Source: an uncultured Selenomonas sp. (GTDB taxonomy: Bacteria; Bacillota; Negativicutes; Selenomonadales; Selenomonadaceae). From it: a DNA stretch of 6,461 bases. Below, in pieces: positions 1-5,120 of the stretch (the stretch's first letter is position 1; each line of letters opens with the position of its first letter). Under the pieces are notes generated by a model. The model ran no database searches. It was not told the DNA's origin and saw only the letters and a program-made list of their open reading frames with translations. A program made the position numbers and the translations under genes. The stretch spans positions 1 through 6,461 of the forward strand of contig CAMURM010000092.1 of assembly GCA_947097535.1 (NCBI GenBank). The letters are read 5' to 3'.

Positions 1-950
1 GGCTCGTCATCGGCTTCGCCGAGACGGCGACCGCCATCGGCGCCGTCGTCGCGAACGCGCTCGCGCCCGCGTGCCTCTATCTGCAGACGACGCGCGAGAA
101 GCTCGCGCACGATGTGCGCTCCATTGACTTTTTGGAAGAGCACAGCCACGCGCCCGAGCAGCGCCTCGCACTCGCGGCGCTCGAAGCACAGCTTTCTGAG
201 ACGGACACCGTCGTCTTCGTCGATGACGAGCTTTCAACGGGCAGGACGCTCGCGAACATCGTCGAGCAGATGCAGCGCGCGCTGCCAGCGCTCGGCGAAA
301 AGAAACTCGTCGCGGCCTCCATTCTGAATCGCCTGACGGCAGAAGATACCGAGCGCCTGCGCGCACGCGGCGTCGAGTGCATCGCGCTCGTAAAGCTCGC
401 GCCCGCAGACTACGAGACGCAGGCGGCGGGCTTTATGACGCGCGCGGCGGCGGACTGCCGCGTGCCGTCGCGCCGCTACCCCTACCGCACGATCGCGCTC
501 GGCGCTCATGCGACGCCGCGCACGGGCGTCGCCATCCGCGACTACGGGATCCTCTGGCAGGGCGCGGGGCTTGTCCTCGCCGACCGCCTCGCGTGGGCGA
601 AGCACGAGTCGATCCTCGTGCTCGGCACGGAGGAATGTATGCTGCCCGGCCTTCTGGTCGGCAGGGTTTTGGAGCAGAAGGGCTGGGAGAACGTCTTCTT
701 TCACGCGACGACGCGAAGCCCCATCGGCATCTCGGACGCGGCGGGCTACCCCATCGAGGCGGGCTGGCAGATTCGGAGCTTCTACGAGGCGGCGCGCGCG
801 ACTTACATCTACAATCTGCGCCCCTATCACCACGCCGTCATCGTCTCGGACACGGAGTGCGAGGCGGACGAGGCGGTCGAGAGCCTCGCGCGCGCGCTGC
901 GGGAGAGCAGCTGCACGGACATCGTCTATCTGATGAGCCGCGACGAATGA
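1..950 (+). CDS. PRTase_2/TRSP-domain phosphoribosyltransferase, 5'-partial
   Basis: The reading frame is open from base 3 to the TGA at 948-950, giving 315 residues whose N-terminus lies before the window. The first visible residues contain GFAETATAIG, a conserved stretch of the PRTase_2 family. A PRPP-loop motif, VVFVDDELSTGRT, is coded at about 210-248, with the acidic pair DD and the S-T-G turn intact. The C-terminal half carries TTRSPIGI (708-731), the signature that names the TRSP domain. Family knowledge: such proteins sit in Ter-associated stress neighbourhoods and are predicted to use PRPP to make a nucleotide-like product; the substrate is unknown. The GTG at 114 is not the start, because the conserved domain continues upstream of it. 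The gene is followed after 13 bases by the StiP gene, so the two are very likely cotranscribed. Family assignment is strong; the cellular role is inference. Confidence 0.88.
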   Translation, partial: LVIGFAETATAIGAVVANALAPACLYLQTTREKLAHDVRSIDFLEEHSHAPEQRLALAALEAQLSETDTVVFVDDELSTGRTLANIVEQMQRALPALGEKKLVAASILNRLTAEDTERLRARGVECIALVKLAPADYETQAAGFMTRAAADCRVPSRRYPYRTIALGAHATPRTGVAIRDYGILWQGAGLVLADRLAWAKHESILVLGTEECMLPGLLVGRVLEQKGWENVFFHATTRSPIGISDAAGYPIEAGWQIRSFYEAARATYIYNLRPYHHAVIVSDTECEADEAVESLARALRESSCTDIVYLMSRDE

Positions 951-963
951 AGGAGGTCACACG
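951..963 (+). promoter_or_regulatory. Shine-Dalgarno site of the StiP gene
   Basis: AGGAGG at 951-956 directly follows the TGA of the upstream gene and stands 7 bases before the ATG at 964. It fixes the start of the StiP gene and shows that the two genes are packed with no room for a separate promoter. Confidence 0.85.
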
Positions 964-2019
964 ATGTTCAGCACATACCGCGAAGAGGACGTGACGATCC
1001 TTCTGAAAGACATCACGGGACGGCTCGCGCCCCTGCCGACAGAGGAGCGGGAGAAGCTCATCCAGTCGGGCAAACACTACTCGGAGATGCTGCCCCTGGA
1101 ATACGAGCCGTCGGAAAAGTACCTGAAGGCGTACTTCGATGCGCTCTCACGCTACGCCGAGGTCACGGCGCGCGCGACGGCGAGTCTCGCCGAGAAGATC
1201 TACGAGGAAAAGGGCGAGGATGCGGCGCTCGTGTCGCTCGCGCGCGCGGGCACGCCCATCGGCATTTTGCTTAAGCATTATATCAAGCGCCGTTACCATG
1301 CCGACGTCGCGCACTACACGATCTCCATCATTCGAGGACGCGGCATCGACAAGAACGCCATGGCGCACATCCTCGCGCGCCACGCGCCCGCAGCGCTGCA
1401 GTTCGTCGACGGCTGGACGGGCAAGGGTGCGATCGCGCGCGAGCTCGTCAAGGACGCGGCGGCGTTTCGCGGTGTGAGCGCGGGGCTCGCTGTCCTCTCC
1501 GACCCCGCGCACGTCGCTGAAAAATGCGGCACGCACGAGGACTTCCTCATCGCGAGCTCGTGCCTCAACTCCACCGTGTCGGGGCTTTTGAGCCGCACGG
1601 TGCTGCGCGCCGACCTCATCGGCGCCGGCGATTTCCACGGCGCGGCGTTCTACGAAGAGCTGCGCGCTAAGGACTTGACCTACGACTTCATCGGGGCGGT
1701 CGAAAGGCACTTCCCGCAGCAAGCGCCGCAAGAGGAGACGACGAAAAGTGCGGAGAAGGGCGCGGGGCTCGCCGAGGTCGAGCGCATCGCGGCGGACTTC
1801 GCCATCGCCGACATCAACCTCGTGAAGCCCGGCATCGGCGAGGCGACGCGCGTCCTCCTGCGCCGCCTGCCGTGGAAGCTCTTAGTGCACAGCCGCGCGG
1901 ACGAAGCGCGGCTCGGTCACCTCTATCAACTGGCAAAGGAGAAGGGCGTCGAGGTCGTCGAGTATCCGCTCGAAAACTACCTCGCATGCGGGCTCATCCG
2001 CTCGCTCGCCGACAACTGA
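964..2019 (+). CDS. stiP: StiP-family protein (PRTase-like fold) with C-terminal PELOTA-type domain
   Basis: This 351-residue protein belongs to the family annotated as 'cysteine protease StiP' and earlier as PRTase_1. Residues about 1-250 form the core, with SLARAGTPIGILLKHYI (91-107), the loop FVDGWTGKGAI (147-157) that resembles a PRPP loop, and SSCLNSTVSGLLSRTVL (198-214), which holds Cys200. A polar, Glu/Lys-rich linker (about 251-268) leads to a C-terminal domain (269-351) with KPGIGEATRVLLRR (288-301), resembling the PELOTA RNA-binding domain known on these proteins. The start is set by AGGAGG 7 bases upstream. Its neighbours are the TRSP-type PRTase (13 bases before) and the HAD phosphatase (1 base after). 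It probably acts in the cytosol with them on a nucleotide or RNA substrate. The protease label is uncertain: I see a transferase-like loop and a cysteine, but no proof of either activity. Confidence 0.85.
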   Translation: MFSTYREEDVTILLKDITGRLAPLPTEEREKLIQSGKHYSEMLPLEYEPSEKYLKAYFDALSRYAEVTARATASLAEKIYEEKGEDAALVSLARAGTPIGILLKHYIKRRYHADVAHYTISIIRGRGIDKNAMAHILARHAPAALQFVDGWTGKGAIARELVKDAAAFRGVSAGLAVLSDPAHVAEKCGTHEDFLIASSCLNSTVSGLLSRTVLRADLIGAGDFHGAAFYEELRAKDLTYDFIGAVERHFPQQAPQEETTKSAEKGAGLAEVERIAADFAIADINLVKPGIGEATRVLLRRLPWKLLVHSRADEARLGHLYQLAKEKGVEVVEYPLENYLACGLIRSLADN

Positions 2020-2020
2020 T

Positions 2021-2773
2021 ATGAAAGACATCGTATTCGCATCCGACCTCGACAACACGCTGCTTCACTCGCGCCGCCACAGGCGCGAGGGCGACGTCTG
2101 CGTCGAGCATCTTGCGGGCGAGGAGCAGGGCTTCATGACGCCGATCGCCATCGAGCGCCTGCGCGCGGTCACAAAGAAGACGCGCTTCATCCCCGTCACG
2201 ACGCGCTCGATTGAGCAGTACAGGCGCATCGAATGGCCGGCGGGCACGGAGCCCGAATACGCCGTGACGACGAACGGCGCCGTGCTGCTGAAGAGGGGTG
2301 AGATCGACACGGCATGGCGCGAGGCACACGCCACCCTGATCGCCCCCGCGAGGTACGAGGCGGAGCGCTGCCACGCGCTCTACGCCGACGACCCCGCCTT
2401 CATTCGCTGCCGCATTGTCGACGACGTCTATCTTTTCGTCTACTGCGCGGATGGCGTCGATGCGGCAAGGGCAGCGGCAAGATGTCAGGCGCAGACGAGC
2501 CTTCGCGTCGAGCCTTCGGGCAGGAAGATCTACTTCTTCCCGCCAAAGCTCACGAAGGGCGCAGCTCTTTGCGCACTTCGCGAACGCTTCATGCCGCATC
2601 TTATCTATGCCGCCGGCGACACCGCGATCGATCTGCCTCTCCTCATGGCGGCGGATCACGCCTACGCCGCCGCTTCGCTTGCCGTCGAAGACGCCCCACA
2701 TATCCGTCGCCACGCAGGCGAAGGCATATTCGCCGAATGGCTGCTCGAAGAGATTTTGCAGGAGCTCGGCTGA
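2021..2773 (+). CDS. HAD-family hydrolase (Cof/IIB-like phosphatase)
   Basis: The 250-residue protein has all four HAD motifs: DLDNT with nucleophile Asp9 and acid/base Asp11 (motif I), VTTR with Thr60/Thr61 (motif II), the lysine in PPKLTKG (Lys176 or Lys179, motif III), and AAGDTAIDLPLL with Asp200 and Asp204 (motif IV). TTNGAVLL (83-90) is the conserved stretch before the cap in Cof-like, type IIB enzymes, and the segment between motifs II and III (about 95-165) fits a C2-type cap. It should be a cytosolic Mg-dependent phosphatase of a small phosphorylated metabolite. The ATG follows the StiP stop by a single base (TGA-T-ATG) and I see no ribosome binding site, so translation is probably coupled to StiP. 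In Ter-linked PRTase neighbourhoods a HAD phosphatase is a regular companion, so its substrate is plausibly the product of the two upstream enzymes; that is inference. Confidence 0.88.
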   Translation: MKDIVFASDLDNTLLHSRRHRREGDVCVEHLAGEEQGFMTPIAIERLRAVTKKTRFIPVTTRSIEQYRRIEWPAGTEPEYAVTTNGAVLLKRGEIDTAWREAHATLIAPARYEAERCHALYADDPAFIRCRIVDDVYLFVYCADGVDAARAAARCQAQTSLRVEPSGRKIYFFPPKLTKGAALCALRERFMPHLIYAAGDTAIDLPLLMAADHAYAAASLAVEDAPHIRRHAGEGIFAEWLLEEILQELG

Positions 2774-2798
2774 AGAAGCCGCGCGTATATGGTATAAT
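2770..2798 (+). promoter_or_regulatory. Extended -10 promoter for the Rpn locus
   Basis: A perfect TATAAT at 2793-2798 is preceded by TGG at 2790-2792, giving the TGn extension of an extended -10 promoter. CTGAAG at 2770-2775, with a 17-base spacer, is a poor -35 match (3 of 6). An extended -10 can work without a good -35. The predicted transcript would start near 2805, leaving a leader of about 25 bases before the ATG at 2830. The site stands just after the HAD stop codon, so it separates the Rpn locus from the upstream operon. No experimental support is available. Confidence 0.65.
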
Positions 2799-2829
2799 AG
2801 AAAAAGAGCGAAGCGAAAGGAGTCCTCTC

Positions 2830-3063
2830 ATGGCGCAGGCACATGAAAGCGAGGTCATCGACATGGTCAATTTCGAGTGGAACCAAAAGGATTTTGAAGA
2901 AGCCATCCGCGAGGAAGGCCGTGAGGAAGGCCGTGAGGCTGAGCAGGCTTCCTTCATCATGGGCATGCTGAAAGAAAAGCTGCCGCTCGAAACCATCGCG
3001 CGCGTGTCGAAGCTGTCGGTGGAGCGCATCCAGGAGCTCGGCCGCATGCACAGCCTGCTTTGA
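2830..3063 (+). CDS. Stand-alone Rpn C-terminal domain protein (RpnS-like, possible antitoxin)
   Basis: This 77-residue ORF starts MAQA and then continues with HESEVIDMVNFEWN and the rest of the C-terminal domain of the full-length Rpn protein downstream. The nuclease domain is absent. The ATG at 2830 has AAAGGAG at 2816-2822, 7 bases upstream, and a promoter at 2790-2798, so it looks expressible rather than simply decayed. The domain holds two EEGR units (24 bases at 2911-2934), a helix rich in Glu/Arg, and an HTH-like tail LPLETIARVSKLSVERIQEL. It equals the downstream 299-residue protein minus residues 5-214 and minus three EEGR units. Family knowledge: in E. coli the separately translated C-terminal part of Rpn (RpnS) blocks the toxic full-length nuclease. 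An antitoxin role here is inference. The alternative is an in-frame deletion remnant of a duplicated rpn gene. Confidence 0.72.
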   Translation: MAQAHESEVIDMVNFEWNQKDFEEAIREEGREEGREAEQASFIMGMLKEKLPLETIARVSKLSVERIQELGRMHSLL

Positions 3064-3076
3064 CGCAGTATGTGCT
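2839..3076 (+). repeat. Direct repeat, left copy (Rpn C-terminal block)
   Basis: These 238 bases match 3770-4043 with only two substitutions (3042 C versus 4009 A; 3055 C versus 4022 T), both synonymous, and one 36-base length difference inside the 12-base tandem repeat. Weaker similarity with small indels continues for about 15 bases past 3076, so the duplicated unit runs beyond the stop codon. Confidence 0.95.
2911..2934 (+). repeat. 12-base tandem repeat, 2 units (EEGR)
   Basis: Two perfect copies of GAGGAAGGCCGT code for Glu-Glu-Gly-Arg, followed by a diverged unit starting GAGGCT. The unit is a multiple of three, so gain or loss keeps the frame. The downstream paralogue has five units at the same place. 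Confidence 0.97.
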
Positions 3077-3087
3077 CGTGGCATCGC

Positions 3088-3100
3088 TGACCGCTGGTCA
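3088..3100. repeat. Short inverted repeat before the full-length rpn gene
   Basis: TGACC-GCT-GGTCA is a perfect 5-base inverted repeat with a 3-base centre, placed 30 bases before the ATG at 3131, between the two rpn ORFs. It could be an operator or chance. The stem is too short, and no T tract follows, for a terminator. Confidence 0.35.
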
Positions 3101-3130
3101 ATGATAAGAGTGAAGCGAAAGGAGCCTCCC

Positions 3131-4030
3131 ATGGCGCAAGCGGCAAAAGGTCGTCAATACCAGGATACGGTGTTTCGTGCATATATGAACGACGCTGACC
3201 GCCTGCGGGACGTTGCGGGTGCCCTGCATGGGAAAAATTACGCGGCAGCTGAAGAGATCCAGATCATGACGCTCGAAGGCACGTTCCTCTCGCAGCTGAA
3301 AAACGACATCTCCTTCCTCATCGAAGGCTGCTATCTGATTCTGATAGAGCACCAGAGCACATGGAACCCCAACATGCCGCTTCGCTTCCTCTACTACATC
3401 TGCGAACAATTCCGCAAGCTCGTGGACGCGAAGAAGCTCTATCAAAACGCAAGGATAAAATTGCCTGCCCCGGAGTTTCATGTATTCTATTTAGACGACA
3501 ACGATGCACGGGAAAACTATCGTCTGAAACTTTCCGATGCTTACATGACGGCAGATGAAACGGTTTCTCTGGAACTCATCGTCCTCTGCCACAACATCGC
3601 CTACGACAGCGGAAAGGAGCTGCTGCAAAAGAGCCGGGCACTGCACGACTACAGCCTTTTCGTGGCGTGCGTGAAGAAAAACATCGCCCGGGGGATGGCA
3701 CGGGCAAGCGCCATAAGAGCCGCCATGCGCTACTGTCAGGAGAACGACATCATGAGAGATTTTCTGGAAGCACATGAAAGCGAGGTCATCGACATGGTCA
3801 ATTTCGAGTGGAACCAAAAGGATTTTGAAGAAGCCATCCGCGAGGAAGGCCGTGAGGAAGGCCGTGAGGAAGGCCGTGAGGAAGGCCGTGAGGAAGGCCG
3901 TGAGGCTGAGCAGGCTTCCTTCATCATGGGCATGCTGAAAGAAAAGCTGCCGCTCGAAACCATCGCGCGCGTGTCGAAGCTGTCGGTGGAGCGCATCCAG
4001 GAGCTCGGACGCATGCACAGCTTGCTTTGA
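3131..4030 (+). CDS. Rpn family recombination-promoting nuclease / putative transposase (PD-(D/E)XK)
   Basis: The 299-residue protein begins with AAKGRQYQDTVFRAYM, typical of Rpn/transposase_31 proteins of Firmicutes. The nuclease core is visible as NDISFLIEG (Asp59) followed by LILIEHQSTWNPNMPLR with Glu73 and Gln75, the D...ExQ form of the PD-(D/E)XK site. NMPLRFLYYICEQF (81-94) is also family-typical. The C-terminal part (about 208-299) has HESEVIDMVNFEWN, five EEGR units (residues 238-257) and an HTH-like tail. The ATG at 3131 is preferred over the in-frame ATG at 3101 because AAAGGAG (3118-3124) stands 6 bases before it and the same leader precedes the short paralogue at 2830. Rpn proteins cut DNA, promote recombination, and some defend against phage as toxins held by their own C-terminal fragment. 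The middle of the gene is visibly less GC-rich than the flanking genes, which suggests transfer. I see no separate promoter; it may share the one at 2790-2798. Confidence 0.88.
   Translation: MAQAAKGRQYQDTVFRAYMNDADRLRDVAGALHGKNYAAAEEIQIMTLEGTFLSQLKNDISFLIEGCYLILIEHQSTWNPNMPLRFLYYICEQFRKLVDAKKLYQNARIKLPAPEFHVFYLDDNDARENYRLKLSDAYMTADETVSLELIVLCHNIAYDSGKELLQKSRALHDYSLFVACVKKNIARGMARASAIRAAMRYCQENDIMRDFLEAHESEVIDMVNFEWNQKDFEEAIREEGREEGREEGREEGREEGREAEQASFIMGMLKEKLPLETIARVSKLSVERIQELGRMHSLL
3738..3754 (+). promoter_or_regulatory. Internal ribosome binding site and start codon inside rpn
   Basis: AGGAG at 3738-3742 stands 9 bases before an in-frame ATG at 3752 (Met208 of the full-length protein), just at the border between the nuclease domain and the C-terminal domain. 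This is the position where an internal RpnS start is expected from the E. coli Rpn systems. A second, weaker option is GAGG at 3782-3785 before the ATG at 3794 (Met222); that one is also present in the short paralogue. Confidence 0.5.
3752..4030 (+). CDS. Possible intragenic RpnS antitoxin (C-terminal 92 residues of Rpn)
   Basis: If translation starts at the internal ATG 3752 behind AGGAG, the product is a 92-residue protein identical to residues 208-299 of the nuclease: MRDFLEAHESEVIDM, five EEGR units and the HTH-like tail. It would be the in-gene counterpart of the stand-alone 77-residue ORF at 2830. Known for the family: RpnS is made from such internal starts, dimerises through a helix that can hold four-residue repeats, and inhibits the full-length toxin. 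Whether the site is used here cannot be told from sequence; AGGAG could be chance in a Glu/Arg-rich region. Confidence 0.45.
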   Translation: MRDFLEAHESEVIDMVNFEWNQKDFEEAIREEGREEGREEGREEGREEGREAEQASFIMGMLKEKLPLETIARVSKLSVERIQELGRMHSLL

Positions 4031-4043
4031 CGCAGTATGTGCT
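3770..4043 (+). repeat. Direct repeat, right copy (Rpn C-terminal block)
   Basis: Partner of 2839-3076; 274 bases because it holds three more 12-base units. Together the copies show an exact duplication of the Rpn C-terminal coding part and the first bases after the stop codon. Confidence 0.95.
3842..3901 (+). repeat. 12-base tandem repeat, 5 units (EEGR)
   Basis: Five perfect copies of GAGGAAGGCCGT, 60 bases, code for (Glu-Glu-Gly-Arg)x5 in what should be a charged helix of the C-terminal domain. Perfect identity of the units and the difference from the two-unit paralogue point to slippage or unequal crossover at this site. Four-residue repeats of variable number are a known trait of Rpn C-terminal domains. 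Confidence 0.97.
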
Positions 4044-4161
4044 TTCGGTGGCATCGCGGATTGTTCTATGCACATAACACGGGGTGCATCTAGCAATGTT
4101 TATCAGGCGTTGGAAGTCTTAGTCATCCACACATTCTGATGAAGAGCCGGATCTTCTTGCA

Positions 4162-4202
4162 AAAAGAGCTGACGCACAAACTTTAAGTGCATCAGCTCTT
4201 TT
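4162..4202. terminator. Bidirectional intrinsic terminator between convergent genes
   Basis: A 16-base left arm (4162-4177, AAAAGAGCTGACGCAC) pairs with the right arm (4187-4202, GTGCATCAGCTCTTTT) around a 9-base A/T-rich loop, with one C/A mismatch on the + strand that becomes a G-U pair in the - strand RNA. A T-rich tail follows on the + strand (4199-4215), and the run of A at 4161-4165 gives a U tract on the - strand. It lies between the stop of rpn (4030, +) and the stop of azlD (4219, -), so it can end both transcripts. The rest of 4044-4218 shows nothing I can name. Confidence 0.85.
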
Positions 4203-4218
4203 CTTCTTATTTTAAGGT

Positions 4219-4548
4219 TTAACCAACAACAAATTGCACGAGCAGCATGTAAAAGATCGTGCCGCCCGCAATCGAGAACAGGAATTGTCGCTTCCACAGA
4301 TGCAGCGCCGCCGTCACGGCTATGCCCAAAAGCTCCGGCACGCCATGGGGCGCGGCGAGCCAGGTGACGTCCTTGAGGCAATAGACGACGAGCATCGCGA
4401 AGATCGCGGCGGGTAGGGCGTCGCCGAGGTAACGCACATAAGGCGGCGTTGGCTTCTTGCCGGAGAATACGAGAAACGGCACGGCGCGCGTGAGAATCGT
4501 CGCCAGAGCGCAGAGGGCGATCGTCGCGATTTCCTCGGAAAAGCTCAT
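4219..4548 (-). CDS. azlD: AzlD branched-chain amino acid transport protein
   Basis: The 109-residue hydrophobic protein has the AzlD pattern: an N-terminal membrane helix with LTRAVPFLVF (19-28), PPYVRYLGDALPAAIFAML (35-53) entering a second helix, then the C-terminal LHLWKRQFLFSIAGGTIFYM (82-101). Four membrane segments are likely (about 5-28, 42-60, 70-84, 89-107). AzlD is the small inner-membrane partner of AzlC; together they export branched-chain amino acids and analogues (AzlCD in Bacillus, YgaZH-like in E. coli). Its ATG overlaps the azlC TGA in an ATGA (4545-4548), and GGGAGG at 4555-4560 lies 6 bases before the start, so translation is coupled and efficient. Length is normal. The gene looks intact even though its partner azlC appears shortened. 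Confidence 0.93.
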   Translation of the reverse strand: MSFSEEIATIALCALATILTRAVPFLVFSGKKPTPPYVRYLGDALPAAIFAMLVVYCLKDVTWLAAPHGVPELLGIAVTAALHLWKRQFLFSIAGGTIFYMLLVQFVVG

Positions 4549-5111
4549 CGAAAGCCTCCCTTCCGCGCGATGGGGCGGCGAAGCGCCGTCAAAAAGAGCA
4601 GGATCAGTACCATCGTCGGAATGAGAAAGCCGTCGGCGCCGAAGATGAAGAGGCAGACACCCGCAGCGAGAAAGCCGACGGCGGCGCTGATATGCTGCTT
4701 TTCATGCAGGAACTGCTCAAGGAAGATGACGACGAACATCGCCGTCATGACGAAGCCGAGTCCCGACGTATCGAAGGTGAGCATGCCGCCCAAAAGACTT
4801 CCGCGCGCCGCGCCCGCCACCCAATAGATCTGATTCAAAAGCGTGACGAAGAAGTAGAACCAGCCGCGGTCGACGTCCTCGGGCAGGCGCGTCGTATAGG
4901 CGATGGAAAACGTCTCGTCGCAAAGGCCGTAGATGAGATAGAGGCGCTTCTTGCCGAGCCCCTTGTACTTTTCGAGCATCGAAAGCCCGTAGAAGAGATG
5001 GCGCGCCTGAATCATCAGCGCGATGAAGAACGCCTGCACGGGTGCGAACGGCGCGAGCAGCAGAGTGCCCGTAACGAACTCCAAAGAGCCGCCGAAGATG
5101 ACGGCCGCCAT
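4545..5111 (-). CDS. azlC: AzlC branched-chain amino acid exporter, N-terminally truncated
   Basis: The 188 residues match AzlC from FGGSLEFV (6-13, the YAGSxQF region of the family) onward: ARHLFYGLSML (36-46), GLCDETFSIAYT (62-73), NQIYWVAGAARGSLLG (93-108), and hydrophobic segments to LIPTMVLILLFLTALRRP near the C-terminus. Full AzlC/YgaZ proteins are about 230-245 residues, and the first 40-60 residues with the first membrane segment are missing. The frame upstream of the ATG reads only three GTC codons before the TAA of the chemoreceptor gene (5121-5123), so no longer start exists, and I find no ribosome binding site near 5111. No AzlC N-terminus is seen in the other frames of the preceding stretch. 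The likely cause is a deletion that fused the 3' flank of the chemoreceptor gene to the azlC body. The protein may be non-functional, or a reduced but translated form; an assembly error is also possible. Confidence 0.85.
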   Translation of the reverse strand: MAAVIFGGSLEFVTGTLLLAPFAPVQAFFIALMIQARHLFYGLSMLEKYKGLGKKRLYLIYGLCDETFSIAYTTRLPEDVDRGWFYFFVTLLNQIYWVAGAARGSLLGGMLTFDTSGLGFVMTAMFVVIFLEQFLHEKQHISAAVGFLAAGVCLFIFGADGFLIPTMVLILLFLTALRRPIARKGGFR

Positions 5112-5120
5112 GACGACGAC

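Noticed and set aside
234..833. 199-codon open frame on the - strand
   Set aside because: It is antisense to the recognisable PRTase/TRSP gene, Arg- and Ala-rich, with no motif or ribosome binding site.
2314..2829. 5' extension of the short Rpn ORF, open back to 2314 inside the HAD gene
   Set aside because: The extension overlaps the HAD gene and is Arg-rich low-complexity sequence. The promoter, ribosome binding site and MAQA start shared with the paralogue all point to 2830.
3101..3130. Alternative start of the full-length rpn gene at ATG 3101
   Set aside because: It would put the good AAAGGAG site inside the gene and has none of its own. The family-like N-terminus begins at 3131.
3077..3130. 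Separate promoter for the full-length rpn gene
   Set aside because: The stretch holds AATGATAAG but no convincing -10 with a -35 or TGn extension, so shared transcription from 2790-2798 is simpler.
3842..3901. Possible CRISPR array
   Set aside because: The 12-base units abut without spacers and are in frame within a coding sequence, so this is a coding tandem repeat.
3491..4096. 201-codon - strand frame with a repeated LTAF motif
   Set aside because: The LTAF repeat is only the antisense reading of the EEGR repeat; no start signal or family match.
4141..4156. Hairpin GAAGA-GCCGGA-TCTTC as a separate + strand terminator
   Set aside because: The stem has only 5 pairs and no clear T tract directly follows; the strong hairpin at 4162-4202 explains termination better.
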